64,000 bases of DNA from Phycisphaerales bacterium (GCA_029268515.1 JAQWNP010000002.1:152874-216873); one strand, 5' to 3'; shown: positions 27,655 to 37,539, counted from the stretch's first letter. Program-made: numbers and translations. Notes: generated from the sequence alone by a model not told the origin.

Positions 27655-29257
27655 TTTGGTTGTTCGCTTCGGCGCTTCGCCCTCGTAAGAACCACCACAA
27701 TTCTGGCTGCTTGAATAATATGGCGGCGAAGACGGCAGTGATGATGCCGGCAGCGACCAGTATCACGAGCTCAATCAAAGCGTCTATCCAATCTGGTGTG
27801 GATGTGCCAACGCCTAACGATACAAGCCACACGACCAATGACATCACAACTGTGGTCGCAACACTCTTCATCCACGAGAGCGCCACAGGGCGATCAACAA
27901 GGGTGCCGGTATGACGAGCAAGTAATCGCAACAAAATAGCAACTTGCAAGACACTGCAGATCGCCGTTGACCAGGCCAGGCCAGCCACGCCCAGTGGTGT
28001 CCAGATGAGCAGGATGTTGCCAACGAAATTGAGACCGACGATCCAGAGTGCTACCTTTACTGGAACCATCACCTCGCCGCGCGCATAGAAGGCCCGGGTG
28101 AGCACATGTACAAGTGAGTAGGCCCAGACAGCAGAGGCATATCCAACTAAAACAAATGCAACGCGGCTCGAGTCTTCAGCAGTAAATCGTGCGCCTTGGA
28201 AGAGGGTTGCGGCCAGTGGCTGTGCAACGAGTATGAGTCCAGCGCCCGCTGGAAGCGCCACAAAAAGAGATAGTCGAATGCCGCGTCGGACGGTTGAATT
28301 GAAGGCTGTTGAATCTGCAGATTGTTGAGCGAGCAAAGGGAATATTGCGGTTGCAATAGCCAGGCCAAAGACGCCAAGTGGAAGTTGATAGAGCCGCTGA
28401 GCAAAGCTCAGATCTGCCATCGACCCTTCAGCCAGTGGATAGTCAATTCCAAAAAGAGTTGGGCCAATCGTGGTTGGATAACTGGCAATCAGTCCATCGA
28501 TAAAGACATTCAGTTGCAGGACGCCAAGTCCCAGCAGCATTGGCAATGCTTGACGCAAGACACTGCCAAATGCGGTGATGGCTTTCTCGTAAGATCCACT
28601 GAGCCATGGGCCATTTCCAAGATATGGCTTCAGCGCCCAGAGCGACCAAGCAATTTGAAGAATGCCAGCGACTAATACAGCAGCGGCGATTGCACCAACA
28701 GTCAGGAGACGCATGTTTGACTGTGTTTGATCGACAGAGAGGCCCACGGCGAGAGCCGCAATAATCATGCAACCGTTAAGGATGATTGGTGCTGCGGCTG
28801 TGGGGCCAAAACGACCATGCACGTGCAGCATGGCACCAAAGATAGCAACCGTGCAAATCATCGGCATGTATGGAAGCAGTAGCATTAGGAGCCAAATGGT
28901 TGGAGACGCATGGCCCTGATTATGCGAAACAAGAAAGAGTATGAACTCACCAAGAATGACCAAACTACCGAGCGCTATGACTAATAATGCAACAGTAAGT
29001 GCAGCAAGACGACGAGCGGTATCTGGATCGTCCCGGTCGAGCTGCGTATAGATTGGAAGGAAGGCCGCAGAAAGCGCACCCTCACCAAACAACCTGCGAA
29101 AGAGGTTTGGTATCAGGAAGGCGAAGAAAAATGCGTCCATCAGTGAGCCAGCCCCAAACAAGCGGCTCAGCACACTATCACGAGCCAACCCGGTGATACG
29201 GCTCACACCAGTGAGGAAAGAAACGGTACGGGCATTCTTCTCAAGTCGATCATTCAT
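27641..29257 (-). CDS. murJ: Lipid II flippase MurJ
   Basis: 538-residue MOP-superfamily flippase that moves lipid II across the inner membrane for peptidoglycan synthesis. About 14 transmembrane helices are predictable. The N-terminus SRITGLARDSVLSRLFGAG, then FFFAFLIPNLFRRLFGEGAL, is the MurJ signature, including conserved Arg residues in the central cavity; GIDYPLAEGSMADLSFAQRL and PLGVFGLAIATAIFPLLA are also typical. The start matches the family. The next gene on this strand lies 38 bases upstream of the start (ending at 29296), so murJ could be last of a parA, vanZ-like, murJ run. Confidence 0.92.
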   Translation of the reverse strand: MNDRLEKNARTVSFLTGVSRITGLARDSVLSRLFGAGSLMDAFFFAFLIPNLFRRLFGEGALSAAFLPIYTQLDRDDPDTARRLAALTVALLVIALGSLVILGEFILFLVSHNQGHASPTIWLLMLLLPYMPMICTVAIFGAMLHVHGRFGPTAAAPIILNGCMIIAALAVGLSVDQTQSNMRLLTVGAIAAAVLVAGILQIAWSLWALKPYLGNGPWLSGSYEKAITAFGSVLRQALPMLLGLGVLQLNVFIDGLIASYPTTIGPTLFGIDYPLAEGSMADLSFAQRLYQLPLGVFGLAIATAIFPLLAQQSADSTAFNSTVRRGIRLSLFVALPAGAGLILVAQPLAATLFQGARFTAEDSSRVAFVLVGYASAVWAYSLVHVLTRAFYARGEVMVPVKVALWIVGLNFVGNILLIWTPLGVAGLAWSTAICSVLQVAILLRLLARHTGTLVDRPVALSWMKSVATTVVMSLVVWLVSLGVGTSTPDWIDALIELVILVAAGIITAVFAAILFKQPELWWFLRGRSAEANNQISSQ

Positions 29258-29295
29258 TGTTCAGGTGATGTATCGACAGGATGCCTGATCCGTGG

Positions 29296-30408
29296 TCAGG
29301 ATAGGGTGCAATGTTTAGGTGCGCTGTCGGGAAGAACGAGAAAAGTGGTTCCACACTGAGGACATGCCCCCTGGCCCTGATCAGCGACTGAATCTTCAAG
29401 TTGATGGGCGCATATGACACAAATGCTACTTTGGCGTTTGTTGAGCTGGGCTGCGATTTTTGATCGGGTCAGCCAAACTGTGAGACCAAACAGAAGACAG
29501 ATGGCTGTCACGATGCCAACCACATCGAGTGAAACAAAAACACGATTCCAAGGAAAATTTCGATCTAAGAAATGCGCGTAACACGCCGCAAATGCCCAGC
29601 AAAAACCGGCGGACAAAGCAATGATGGCCAATGTGTAAACGAATGCCATTGCGAAAGATGGTGGAATCGCGCGGCGCAATAGCCCCACGGGGAGTGGCAG
29701 CCTGTCCCACTGAGCAGCATGAAGTGGTGTATCGCATGATGGACATTGTGCGTGACCTTGTTTATTAAAAGTGACGGAGTCACAAAGCGTGCCACAGTTG
29801 AAACAGCATTGCGTCATGGGGGTATGCCGGACCAGTTTCATGACGAGCGCGTACGTTGCCCAAGTCGCATAAAGCGTTCCACTTAAAACAGCAATCTCCA
29901 TATTGCTTTGGTTGAATCCAAACCACAGGATCATCCAAACAACAATCGTAATGAGAAAAAACGGTAGTAAAACCACAGGCCCAAATCGCCACCAAAAAGA
30001 AGGCTTCCAGCTCAGCAGATTAAGTTGATAAATCGTTCGGGCCGTACAGACACCACGCGGGTCATGACCTATTGGTCGTAAAGCCAAGATCCAAATGGAA
30101 GCGATGAAAACACCCAAAACGCTGGCGATCATGTCCAATGGATTGTAGACGCGCCCAAATGCAAAATAGTGTTGTGTGATTTCATCTGTAACTGCAAAGA
30201 GAAGGCTCAGCACAATGACCCATATCAGTGGGAGCCAGCGGGTTAGGACCAGGAGGATGGGCGCTGTTGCGAAAGCCAAGAAATGGATGAGCTTGTCGGG
30301 TGGTGGATGTACTTCGCTGCCCATGGCAAGCTGTGGCCAATGAGTCCCAGCAATAATGAGGATCAGATAGATGATAAAGAGAACACGCCAGGGTTTCGGG
30401 CTAGGCAT
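29296..30408 (-). CDS. VanZ-like membrane protein with two zinc ribbons
   Basis: 370 residues. The first ~120 form a VanZ-like domain with four membrane segments (PPDKLIHFLAFATAPI, then AVTDEITQHYFAFGRVYNPL and DMIASVLGVF). Next come membrane pairs around residues 165-225. A cytoplasmic zinc ribbon (CCFNCGTLCD ... CPSCDTP), two more membrane segments and a second ribbon (CVICAHQL ... CPQCGTTF) complete it. The fusion of VanZ with ribbons is unusual. VanZ domains are linked to glycopeptide resistance and cell-envelope functions, but the activity here is unknown. The frame runs on to 30657, but ATG at 30408 (MPSPKPWRVLFII) overlaps the parA stop by 8 bases and is the likely coupled start. Confidence 0.75.
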   Translation of the reverse strand: MPSPKPWRVLFIIYLILIIAGTHWPQLAMGSEVHPPPDKLIHFLAFATAPILLVLTRWLPLIWVIVLSLLFAVTDEITQHYFAFGRVYNPLDMIASVLGVFIASIWILALRPIGHDPRGVCTARTIYQLNLLSWKPSFWWRFGPVVLLPFFLITIVVWMILWFGFNQSNMEIAVLSGTLYATWATYALVMKLVRHTPMTQCCFNCGTLCDSVTFNKQGHAQCPSCDTPLHAAQWDRLPLPVGLLRRAIPPSFAMAFVYTLAIIALSAGFCWAFAACYAHFLDRNFPWNRVFVSLDVVGIVTAICLLFGLTVWLTRSKIAAQLNKRQSSICVICAHQLEDSVADQGQGACPQCGTTFLVLPDSAPKHCTLS

Positions 30409-31267
30409 CCGTGTGTGGATCCAGCATGACCGTAGCGCTGATTGGTGGCGGTGGCGGTGGTCCACCCCACAATGCAAGTAACTGATCTGCGACAGCCCTG
30501 TAGTCGCGAGCACCATTGCAATTTGGTGCATAGTCAAAAATGGTCTGTCCAAAACTTGGCGCTTCTGCGAGCTTGATGTTTCGCCGGATCGGTGGTTGGA
30601 GCACGCAGCAGTTGTTCCAAGGTACGGCTTGATCTCGAACAGCTTCGAAGTACTCATTGATGTCAGTCACGACTTCACGAGCAAGAGTTGTTTGGCTTTC
30701 ATACATACAAAGAAGGATTCCGGTGACACGAAGATCCGGGTTCACCGATTGTGTCATGAGCTCAACGGTCTCAAGCAGTCTTCCTACACCTTGGAGAGCA
30801 AGAAAGTGCGCTTGCATTGGCACGATCACTTCGTCAGCCATTGCCAACGCGTTCAGCGTGAGCTGCCCAAGGCTTGGTGGGCAGTCAATAATGATGACAT
30901 CATATTGATCTCGAATGGTCGCCATTTTTCGTTTCAAAATGCTCTGACGATCTTTGACTGCTGGCAGCTCACTCTCGGCAATGGCAAGATCAACCTCAGA
31001 GAAGATTGCATCGAGTCGGTCCCGGGCATGCATGATGGTGTCACTTGCTTGGCATTCAGGATCAAGCAAGAGGTCATAAGCAGTTGGATCATCGGGGCCA
31101 GGAGCGAGTCCAAGATGGAGGGTAAGGTGTCCCTGAGGATCGAGATCGATCAGGAGGACTCGACAACCTGAATCAGCAAGAACAGCGCCGAGGTTGGCTG
31201 TAGAGGTGGTCTTGCCAACGCCGCCCTTTTGATTCAGCATCGCGATTGTTCGCGGCCAGTGGGGCAT
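30401..31267 (-). CDS. parA: ParA/Soj-type ATPase
   Basis: 288-residue deviant-Walker ATPase. The P-loop NQKGGVGKTTSTANL (about residues 12-26) contains the signature lysine of the family, LLIDLDPQGHLTLHLG carries the Walker A' Asp, and VIIDCPPSLGQLTLNAL the Walker B. EVIVPMQAHFLALQG follows as in Soj. The last ~25 residues are a Pro-rich tail (GGPPPPPPISA) outside the fold. It is probably the chromosome-partition partner of the ParB at 45037, though ~14 kb away and on the other strand. A role in positioning other cargo cannot be excluded. The stop overlaps the VanZ-like gene. Confidence 0.85.
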   Translation of the reverse strand: MPHWPRTIAMLNQKGGVGKTTSTANLGAVLADSGCRVLLIDLDPQGHLTLHLGLAPGPDDPTAYDLLLDPECQASDTIMHARDRLDAIFSEVDLAIAESELPAVKDRQSILKRKMATIRDQYDVIIIDCPPSLGQLTLNALAMADEVIVPMQAHFLALQGVGRLLETVELMTQSVNPDLRVTGILLCMYESQTTLAREVVTDINEYFEAVRDQAVPWNNCCVLQPPIRRNIKLAEAPSFGQTIFDYAPNCNGARDYRAVADQLLALWGGPPPPPPISATVMLDPHTDA

Positions 31268-31383
31268 TCAAGAGAGTATAGCTATCGCAGGTCATGAGAG
31301 GCCACTGATGGCCCATGTTTGACAGGGCGTGCTATCCTCCCTCTGCCTGAACTCGCCTAAAAGCAATGAACCGGCGTAAACCC

Positions 31384-32124
31384 ATGCCAACCCTTACTGA
31401 TCAAGCTATTTGTATCCGCCAGTGGGATTACTCTGAGACCTCACAGACGATCTGTCTGCTGACACGTCAACATGGCCTCATGCGCGGTATTGCAAAGGGT
31501 TCAAAGCGGCCTAACGCCCCTTTCTCGGGCGGATTTGATGTATTGACGATGGGTGAGATCACCGCAATCACCAAGCCATCGACGGATTTGGCGACGCTTA
31601 CACAGTGGCAGCTACAGCGTGTTTTTAGGCATGTGCATGAACACTTGGCGGCAAATCGAGCGGCACTCTATATGGCCGATGCAGTCCAGCGGATTCTGAC
31701 CGACCATGACCCCCATCCAGCGGTCTTCGATGGAATGGCCGCGGCTTTGGAGGCACTGGCAGATCACGTTGATTTAGGCCTATTGGCGTTTCAATGGGGT
31801 CTGCTTAGTTCAGGGGGATTTACGCCTGTCATCGATCGTGATGCTGTGACTGGACAACCGTTCCCCGCCGATGCTGAGACTTTAGCGTTCAGTCCACAGG
31901 CCGGCGGTTTGGTGCTTGATACTGGCGAGGGCGATCGTTGGCGTGTTCGAGTGGCGACCGTGCATGCCCTTCGCACCATTGCGGCTGGTGAAACGCCAAC
32001 ACAGGATCAAGAAGTGATTCAGCGAGCCAATCGCCTTTTAGCGGCCTATCTGCGTGAGATCATTGGTCGCGAAACGGCAGCAATGCGATGGGCATTCTCG
32101 GACCTTCCGGGCTCATTTCATTGA
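31384..32124 (+). CDS. recO: DNA repair protein RecO
   Basis: 246 residues. An N-terminal OB fold (DQAICIRQWDYSETSQTI, then GLMRGIAKGSKRP, matching the RecO start) is followed by a helical C-terminal domain. RecO loads RecA onto SSB-coated DNA with RecR and anneals strands. The usual zinc-binding cysteines of many RecO proteins are missing; the segment GFTPVIDRDAVTGQPFPADA sits where they would be. The start at 31384 (MPTLTDQA) is preferred over ATG at 31366, though both are possible. It is divergent from parA. Confidence 0.85.
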   Translation: MPTLTDQAICIRQWDYSETSQTICLLTRQHGLMRGIAKGSKRPNAPFSGGFDVLTMGEITAITKPSTDLATLTQWQLQRVFRHVHEHLAANRAALYMADAVQRILTDHDPHPAVFDGMAAALEALADHVDLGLLAFQWGLLSSGGFTPVIDRDAVTGQPFPADAETLAFSPQAGGLVLDTGEGDRWRVRVATVHALRTIAAGETPTQDQEVIQRANRLLAAYLREIIGRETAAMRWAFSDLPGSFH

Positions 32125-32324
32125 TCTTTACATCAAAGTAGGCGTTCGTCGTCAAGCCGCCCATCTGGCTGAATTCGCCCTTCTGCCAAGCCGATATCAG
32201 CAGTGGTCTAGCGAAATGAGGTTCTGAACCTGTGGCTTGGGGCTGAAGTGCTCAGATTTTGCAGTGCACCTCAAATAGCGCTTTCACAGGCGAAAAAGCA
32301 AACTCCTGATGTGAGGTTAAGTAG

Positions 32325-33881
32325 ATGACAAGTCTGGATATCGATCAAATTATCAGCAGCCAGCGTCTGCCTTCCCTACCCACGATTGCGCTTCGTGTGT
32401 TGGAACTGACGTCTTCTGAGGATATTGATCTCAAGGAAATTGCTCGTGTGATTGAGCTCGATCAAGGCCTTGTTTTTAAGATTCTACGGACGGTCAACTC
32501 AAGTTATTACGGCCTGGCTCGTCCATGTGTGACGATTCGACAGGCACTTGTGTATCTCGGACTTAACACTGTCAAGACACTTGTACTCGGTTTTAGTCTT
32601 GTCGAAACAATGCGTCCTCAAGCTGAGGACAAGAACCATGTGAGTTTCGACTTTGTCGATTATTGGCGAAGAGATATTTACGGCGCTGTTGCAGCCCGTG
32701 AGCTCGCCCAGGTCACAAAGATATGTGATCCTGAGATCGCTTTTTTAGCAGCGCTCATGCAAGATATTGGCATGGTCGCTCTCTCGCGTATCTGTGGCAG
32801 TGAATATCAAACTTGTATACAGAAAACGCAAGGCAATCATGACAAGCTAGAAGCATTGGAAAAGGCCAAATTTGGCTATGGGCATACTGATGTTGGTGCG
32901 GCCATTGCGGAGCATTGGAATCTGCCAGAGCAACTCGGGGTCACCATGCGTTGGCACCACGATGCTGGAAAGAGTCCCCATCAATGGAGATCATTTCTTC
33001 GACTCATTCAGTCGGCGAATCTTGCCGCAACCGGACTTCTTTCAGGGAATCCACATGATGCGGCAGCAGCCTTCCAAAGTGAAGTACGAAATCGCCTCAG
33101 CTTGGATGCCGAACAGGCAAAGCAAGTCTTACGTCGTGTCACTGAGGTCGCCAGTGAGGTCGCTTCGCTCTTCAGGATTCCTTCAGAGGAGTCAAACAGT
33201 GTTGATGGCATCATGGCCGAGGCTGAAGAGCGTTTGATCGAACACCAACTGACGATGCAACGTGAGACGACAGCACTTCGTGAAGCAAACGAATCGCTTA
33301 GCCAACAAGCTTGTACAGACGCGCTCACAGGCGTGGCAAATCGGGCAGGCTTTGAACAAGCATTACGAGATGGTGTTAATGCAGCGAACCGTCAAGGCGT
33401 CACATTGTCACTCATCTTTATTGACATGGATCGTTTTAAACAGATTAATGACACCCATGGGCATCAAGTTGGCGACGTCGTTCTAAGCGATGTTGCTCAA
33501 CGTCTTTCCAAGTCTTTGCCCAATGGCGCTCATGTATCACGTTACGGCGGTGATGAATTCGTCGTGCTGTTATTCAAATCGCCAACTCAAGAAGCGGTCG
33601 CCGTTGCGCAGAATATCTGCGATATGATTTCGTCGACACCAATAGAGTGTGAAACCGAAAGCGGGCAGCCACTTTTCTTGAGTGTTACTGCAAGTATGGG
33701 TGTTGGAACGATCGATGCGAAGGTGTGCAAAGGAGAACGAGGCACACTTGTTCGTAGTGCTGACCTTGGCGTCTATGCAGCGAAAGCCGCAGGTGGTGGT
33801 TGTGTTCAAGTGAGCGCTGATGCTGCTCAGAGTCAGTCAGTCAACTCAAGTTCATTTGTGTTCGGGAATGAGGCGAGCTGA
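32325..33881 (+). CDS. HDOD-GGDEF signalling protein (predicted diguanylate cyclase)
   Basis: 518 residues. An HDOD domain (about 10-215; LPSLPTIALRVLELTSSEDI, ALVYLGLNTVKTLVLGFSLV) is followed by a short coiled coil (~300-330) and a GGDEF domain (about 335-500). The active-site motif GGDEF is intact at residues 408-412, and FIDMDRFKQINDTHGHQVGD precedes it, so c-di-GMP synthesis is likely. HDOD domains act as non-catalytic partners in signalling. No membrane segment, so it is cytoplasmic. Its last 30 bases overlap the end of the convergent M16 peptidase gene. Confidence 0.92.
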   Translation: MTSLDIDQIISSQRLPSLPTIALRVLELTSSEDIDLKEIARVIELDQGLVFKILRTVNSSYYGLARPCVTIRQALVYLGLNTVKTLVLGFSLVETMRPQAEDKNHVSFDFVDYWRRDIYGAVAARELAQVTKICDPEIAFLAALMQDIGMVALSRICGSEYQTCIQKTQGNHDKLEALEKAKFGYGHTDVGAAIAEHWNLPEQLGVTMRWHHDAGKSPHQWRSFLRLIQSANLAATGLLSGNPHDAAAAFQSEVRNRLSLDAEQAKQVLRRVTEVASEVASLFRIPSEESNSVDGIMAEAEERLIEHQLTMQRETTALREANESLSQQACTDALTGVANRAGFEQALRDGVNAANRQGVTLSLIFIDMDRFKQINDTHGHQVGDVVLSDVAQRLSKSLPNGAHVSRYGGDEFVVLLFKSPTQEAVAVAQNICDMISSTPIECETESGQPLFLSVTASMGVGTIDAKVCKGERGTLVRSADLGVYAAKAAGGGCVQVSADAAQSQSVNSSSFVFGNEAS

Positions 33882-35078
33882 AACAACTGGTTCCATTGGA
33901 TAGCGAGTCGCTACTTCTTTTAGATTGTCCAGCGTGACACTACTGATACGCTTGAGCTCATCTTCGAGAGATCGATATTCCCCACTGTAGGTCCAAAGCC
34001 GACCTAAGCGACGCATGCGTCCACTGGAGAGTTCTTCGCTGAGCGTCGATGCGGTTGCAAATACCGCCCTTGCTCGCTCGAGATCAGATTCTGTCAGCGA
34101 CGTTATTAACCCGTCAATTTCGCTACGCAATAATGACTCGACTTGCTCCAGCTGATCGGGTTGACATGCGGCATAGGCTAAGAATTCACCGGTCCGGTCG
34201 CGTGGATCGAAGTAGGCTGCTGCATCTTCACTCAAACCGGTTTCAATGAGTGCCCAATGAAGGCGTGAGCCATCAGCTCCACCAAGTATGTGCGATAAAA
34301 GTGCAGCGGCATAGCGGTCGTCATCATTCGCACCCGGGAACGGCGCAATGAGTGCAACGTAGGCCTGCGCAAGTGTGGGTAGACGCATCGTAAAATCATC
34401 AGATTGAGGCACAACTGGTTGGTATAACCGAGTGGTGCCCGAAGTAGGCCAATGATCACAGAGAGCGTTGGCCTGCGCAACGACCTCATCAAAGTCGAGG
34501 CAACCAGCGACGGCGAGCACAGTGTTATCCGCCGCATATCGCTCATCAAAGTACTGTTTCATGTCTTGCGGTGAGATGTTTGAAACGGTTTCTTTGGTGC
34601 CAAGGACGCGGTGAGACAATGTGTGATTGCCGTAGTAAGACTCAATGCCCCTTTCATACAACACCCAAAATGGATTGTCTTCGTACATTGCGATCTCTTC
34701 GATGATGACCTTTCGTTCATCTTCGAGATCGTCAGGCCTTAAGGCGGGACGAAGAATATCGGCGAGCGTCGCAAACACCTGCTCACGATGATCAGGAAGA
34801 CAATGTGCCCAGAAGGCGGTCATTTCACTGGTTGTGAACGCGTTGTGGATCGCGCCAAGATCATCAAAGGCTTGATCAACTTCTTCGGCATTGAGGGTGT
34901 CAGTGCCCTTGAACATCATGTGTTCAAGAAAGTGACTGACCCCCATCATGCGAGAGGCTTCATCTCTGGCACCGGTATTGACAAAAAAGCCCATCGCTGT
35001 GGAGTGAGCGGCGGGGTTAATCTCGGCAACAATGTTGAGTCCGTTGGCGAGTTGAGATTGTTTGAATTCAATTTCCAT
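33852..35078 (-). CDS. M16-family zinc peptidase (processing-protease-like)
   Basis: 408 residues. The inverted zinc motif HFLEH is in VSHFLEHMMFKGTD (about residues 46-59), with a third ligand Glu about 75 residues on in the KVIIEEIAMYEDNP helix. AHSTAMGFFVNTGARDE at the N-terminus is typical of single-domain-pair M16B peptidases such as Bacillus YmxG and mitochondrial processing peptidase beta. No signal peptide is seen. It lies 26 bases downstream of lpdA on the same strand, so co-transcription is likely. Substrates are unknown. Confidence 0.9.
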   Translation of the reverse strand: MEIEFKQSQLANGLNIVAEINPAAHSTAMGFFVNTGARDEASRMMGVSHFLEHMMFKGTDTLNAEEVDQAFDDLGAIHNAFTTSEMTAFWAHCLPDHREQVFATLADILRPALRPDDLEDERKVIIEEIAMYEDNPFWVLYERGIESYYGNHTLSHRVLGTKETVSNISPQDMKQYFDERYAADNTVLAVAGCLDFDEVVAQANALCDHWPTSGTTRLYQPVVPQSDDFTMRLPTLAQAYVALIAPFPGANDDDRYAAALLSHILGGADGSRLHWALIETGLSEDAAAYFDPRDRTGEFLAYAACQPDQLEQVESLLRSEIDGLITSLTESDLERARAVFATASTLSEELSSGRMRRLGRLWTYSGEYRSLEDELKRISSVTLDNLKEVATRYPMEPVVSARLIPEHK

Positions 35079-35104
35079 CGATAAGTAATGATCGAATCTT
35101 GTTC

Positions 35105-36598
35105 TTAGTTGTGAATCATCCGACCCTCAGTTGCCAGTGCACCCTCGTGGATCGCCTCTGCCATTGTTGGGTGTGGATGCATCGTTGAAATGATGTCATC
35201 AGCGGTTGCCTCAAGTCGAATGGCCAGTGAGATCTCCGAGATCAGTTCCGAGGCCGTCTCGCCGATGATGTGCGCGCCCAGAATTTCGCCATACGGTTTT
35301 GAGGCAATGATTTTGACAATGCCTTCATTGGCGCCAACGGCGATCGCTCGGCCATGGGCCTTAAGACTGTAGGTGCCTGCCGTGTATTCCAAACCCGCTT
35401 CCTTAGCCGCTCGTTCAGTCATTCCAATTGATGCGATCTGTGGATTGCAGTACGTGCAACCTGGAATCGATTTGTAATCAACGCCAAGCGTATGGTGTCC
35501 AGCCATGCGTTCAACGCAGGTGACCGCTTCTTCTGAGGCAACATGGGCGAGCCAAGGTGGGCCGATGATGTCGCCGATGGCATAGATGCCCGGCACGCTT
35601 GTTTGATAGGTGGGCTCTTCAGCGTCTTGGTAGTCGGTCTTGATGTGGCCCCGGTCAACAGCAATGCCAAGGCTTTCTTCAAAAAGCCCCTCAAAGCGGC
35701 CACCAACACCGACCGCAACAAGGACGACATCTGCCTGAAGATCCTCAGATTTTTGTTCATCATTCATTGGGCCAATGGTGACTTTTTGGCCTTTGCCCGA
35801 TTTCTTGACCGCACGCACCGTGTGGTTGGTGCGGAATTCAATACCTTGAGCTGAGAAGAGTTTCTGTGCAACCTTCGAGACATCTTCATCTTCGATTGGA
35901 AGGATGCGGTCAACCATTTCGATCACGGTGACCTTCGTGCCAAGGCAGTTGTAGAAGTATGCAAACTCCATACCGATAGCGCCAGATCCGACGATCACGA
36001 TCGATGCGGGTTGCTTGGGCAGATTCATTGCATCATATGAGCTCACAATGGTCTTCCCATCACACTTTGCAAAGGGCAGCTCTTTGGGTGCGGCTCCAGT
36101 GGCGATCATTACTTTATCACTGGTAATGACCTCGGTCACATCGGTGCCATTACCGTGGTAGTAATCTCCAGATACTTTCTTGATCTCAACCTGACAGGGT
36201 GAAGATCCATCGTTGCCCGAGAGAATGTGGGCATGCCCAGCAATGTGCTCAACCTTATTTTTCTTAAAGAGATAAGCAATGCCAGCGTTCAGTTGTTTGG
36301 TGAGATCACGGCTGCGGCCAACAATGGTCTTGAAGTCAATCTTGGCGCCAGTGAAGTTGATGCCCCACTCTTTGCCATGGTTGACAGCTTCGTCGACCAA
36401 CTGGGCATTGTGCAACAGTGCTTTGGATGGGATGCAACCCCAGTTCAAACAAACGCCGCCCAACTTATCGCGTTCGACACATGCCACTTTCATACCCAAC
36501 TGGGCGGCTCGAATAGCGCCGACATAGCCACCCGGTCCTGATCCGATGACGATAAGGTCATAGTGTTTGGTATCAGCCACAGCAGTCTTCCCTTTCAT
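35105..36598 (-). CDS. lpdA: Dihydrolipoyl dehydrogenase (E3)
   Basis: Flavoprotein disulfide reductase of ~497 residues that reoxidises the lipoyl arms of 2-oxoacid dehydrogenase or glycine-cleavage complexes with NAD+. It shows the FAD motif VIGSGPGGYVGAIRAAQLG, the redox disulfide GGVCLNWGCIPSKALL, the NAD motif VIVGSGAIGMEFA, and the C-terminal His-Glu pair in HPHPTMAEAIHEG. No E1 or E2 genes are nearby. ATG at 36598 opens the frame; a GTG seven codons in (36580) has AAGGGAAG about 8 bases upstream and may be the real start. It is likely co-transcribed with the M16 gene. Confidence 0.95.
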   Translation of the reverse strand: MKGKTAVADTKHYDLIVIGSGPGGYVGAIRAAQLGMKVACVERDKLGGVCLNWGCIPSKALLHNAQLVDEAVNHGKEWGINFTGAKIDFKTIVGRSRDLTKQLNAGIAYLFKKNKVEHIAGHAHILSGNDGSSPCQVEIKKVSGDYYHGNGTDVTEVITSDKVMIATGAAPKELPFAKCDGKTIVSSYDAMNLPKQPASIVIVGSGAIGMEFAYFYNCLGTKVTVIEMVDRILPIEDEDVSKVAQKLFSAQGIEFRTNHTVRAVKKSGKGQKVTIGPMNDEQKSEDLQADVVLVAVGVGGRFEGLFEESLGIAVDRGHIKTDYQDAEEPTYQTSVPGIYAIGDIIGPPWLAHVASEEAVTCVERMAGHHTLGVDYKSIPGCTYCNPQIASIGMTERAAKEAGLEYTAGTYSLKAHGRAIAVGANEGIVKIIASKPYGEILGAHIIGETASELISEISLAIRLEATADDIISTMHPHPTMAEAIHEGALATEGRMIHN

Positions 36599-36783
36599 TG
36601 GTGTAGGCTCATCTTCTTCCCGTGCGAGATGAGGAGGGGCATTGTAACGCTCTGAGGCCGGTTCTTTGGTGATGCCGCCTAAAGCCTCATAGCGGGGTAA
36701 CGAGCAGGCCTGACAGGGCCCTCATTGACGACCGATAGGTGGCCCCGTAGCATCGAGGATTCACGTTGTATTAGGAGTACCCC

Positions 36784-37539
36784 TTGCGCACTGCGATCAT
36801 CAGTGACATTCATGCAAATCTTGAGGCCCTTCGGGTTGTCCTCGGTGATATTGCCGACCGTAAGGTCGATCGGGTCATCTGTTTAGGTGATATTTTGGGT
36901 TATGGCCCCAATCCGGTCGAATGCGTCGATCTTGTCGCTGAGCACTGCGAATGGTGCCTGATGGGTAACCATGATTTTGGAGCTCTCTATGAGCCAACCA
37001 ACTTCAACGTGGCAGCTGAGCAGGCTGCTTATTGGACCCGAACTCAATTTGAGGGTGAGTCCAATGCAGATGACGCAGCCCGCCGTTGGGAGTTCTTGGG
37101 GCGGCTTCAGGTGCGGGTCAGCTTCGACAACTTCTTATGCATCCATGGCTCGCCCCGTCGACCCATTAACGAATACATCTTCCCAGAAGATGCAATCAAC
37201 AGTCCCGTCAAGATGCAACAGGTATTTGACCGCGTGGAGCGGTTCTGTATGGTCGGACATACCCATGTGCCTGGTGTTTTTACTGATGAACCTGACTTCT
37301 ACCCACCCGGTGATCTCGAAGGCCGTTATAAGCTGAATGATCAAGAAAAAGCGATTATCAACCCTGGATCTGTAGGGCAACCACGAGATCTTGATCCACG
37401 AGCGAGTTATGCCATCTTGGACGGAGAGTCAGTGGAGTTTCTTCGCCTTGAATATGACATCGAAGCCGTTGTTGAGAAGATCTACGATATTGCAGAACTA
37501 ACCAACTGGTTGGGAGATCGTCTTCGAGAAGGCCGCTAG
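36784..37539 (+). CDS. Metallophosphoesterase family protein
   Basis: 251-residue calcineurin-like phosphoesterase. The metal ligands are visible in order: SDIHANLEAL (about 8-17), GDILGYGPNPVECVDL (35-50), GNHDFGA (about 61-67), CIHGSPRRP (119-127) and GHTHVPGVF. This arrangement is that of the YfcE/MJ0936-like group of bacterial phosphodiesterases; the substrate is not readable. It starts with TTG at 36784, supported by AGGAG six bases upstream. It lies 54 bases before yidC on the same strand and may share a transcript. Confidence 0.88.
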   Translation: MRTAIISDIHANLEALRVVLGDIADRKVDRVICLGDILGYGPNPVECVDLVAEHCEWCLMGNHDFGALYEPTNFNVAAEQAAYWTRTQFEGESNADDAARRWEFLGRLQVRVSFDNFLCIHGSPRRPINEYIFPEDAINSPVKMQQVFDRVERFCMVGHTHVPGVFTDEPDFYPPGDLEGRYKLNDQEKAIINPGSVGQPRDLDPRASYAILDGESVEFLRLEYDIEAVVEKIYDIAELTNWLGDRLREGR

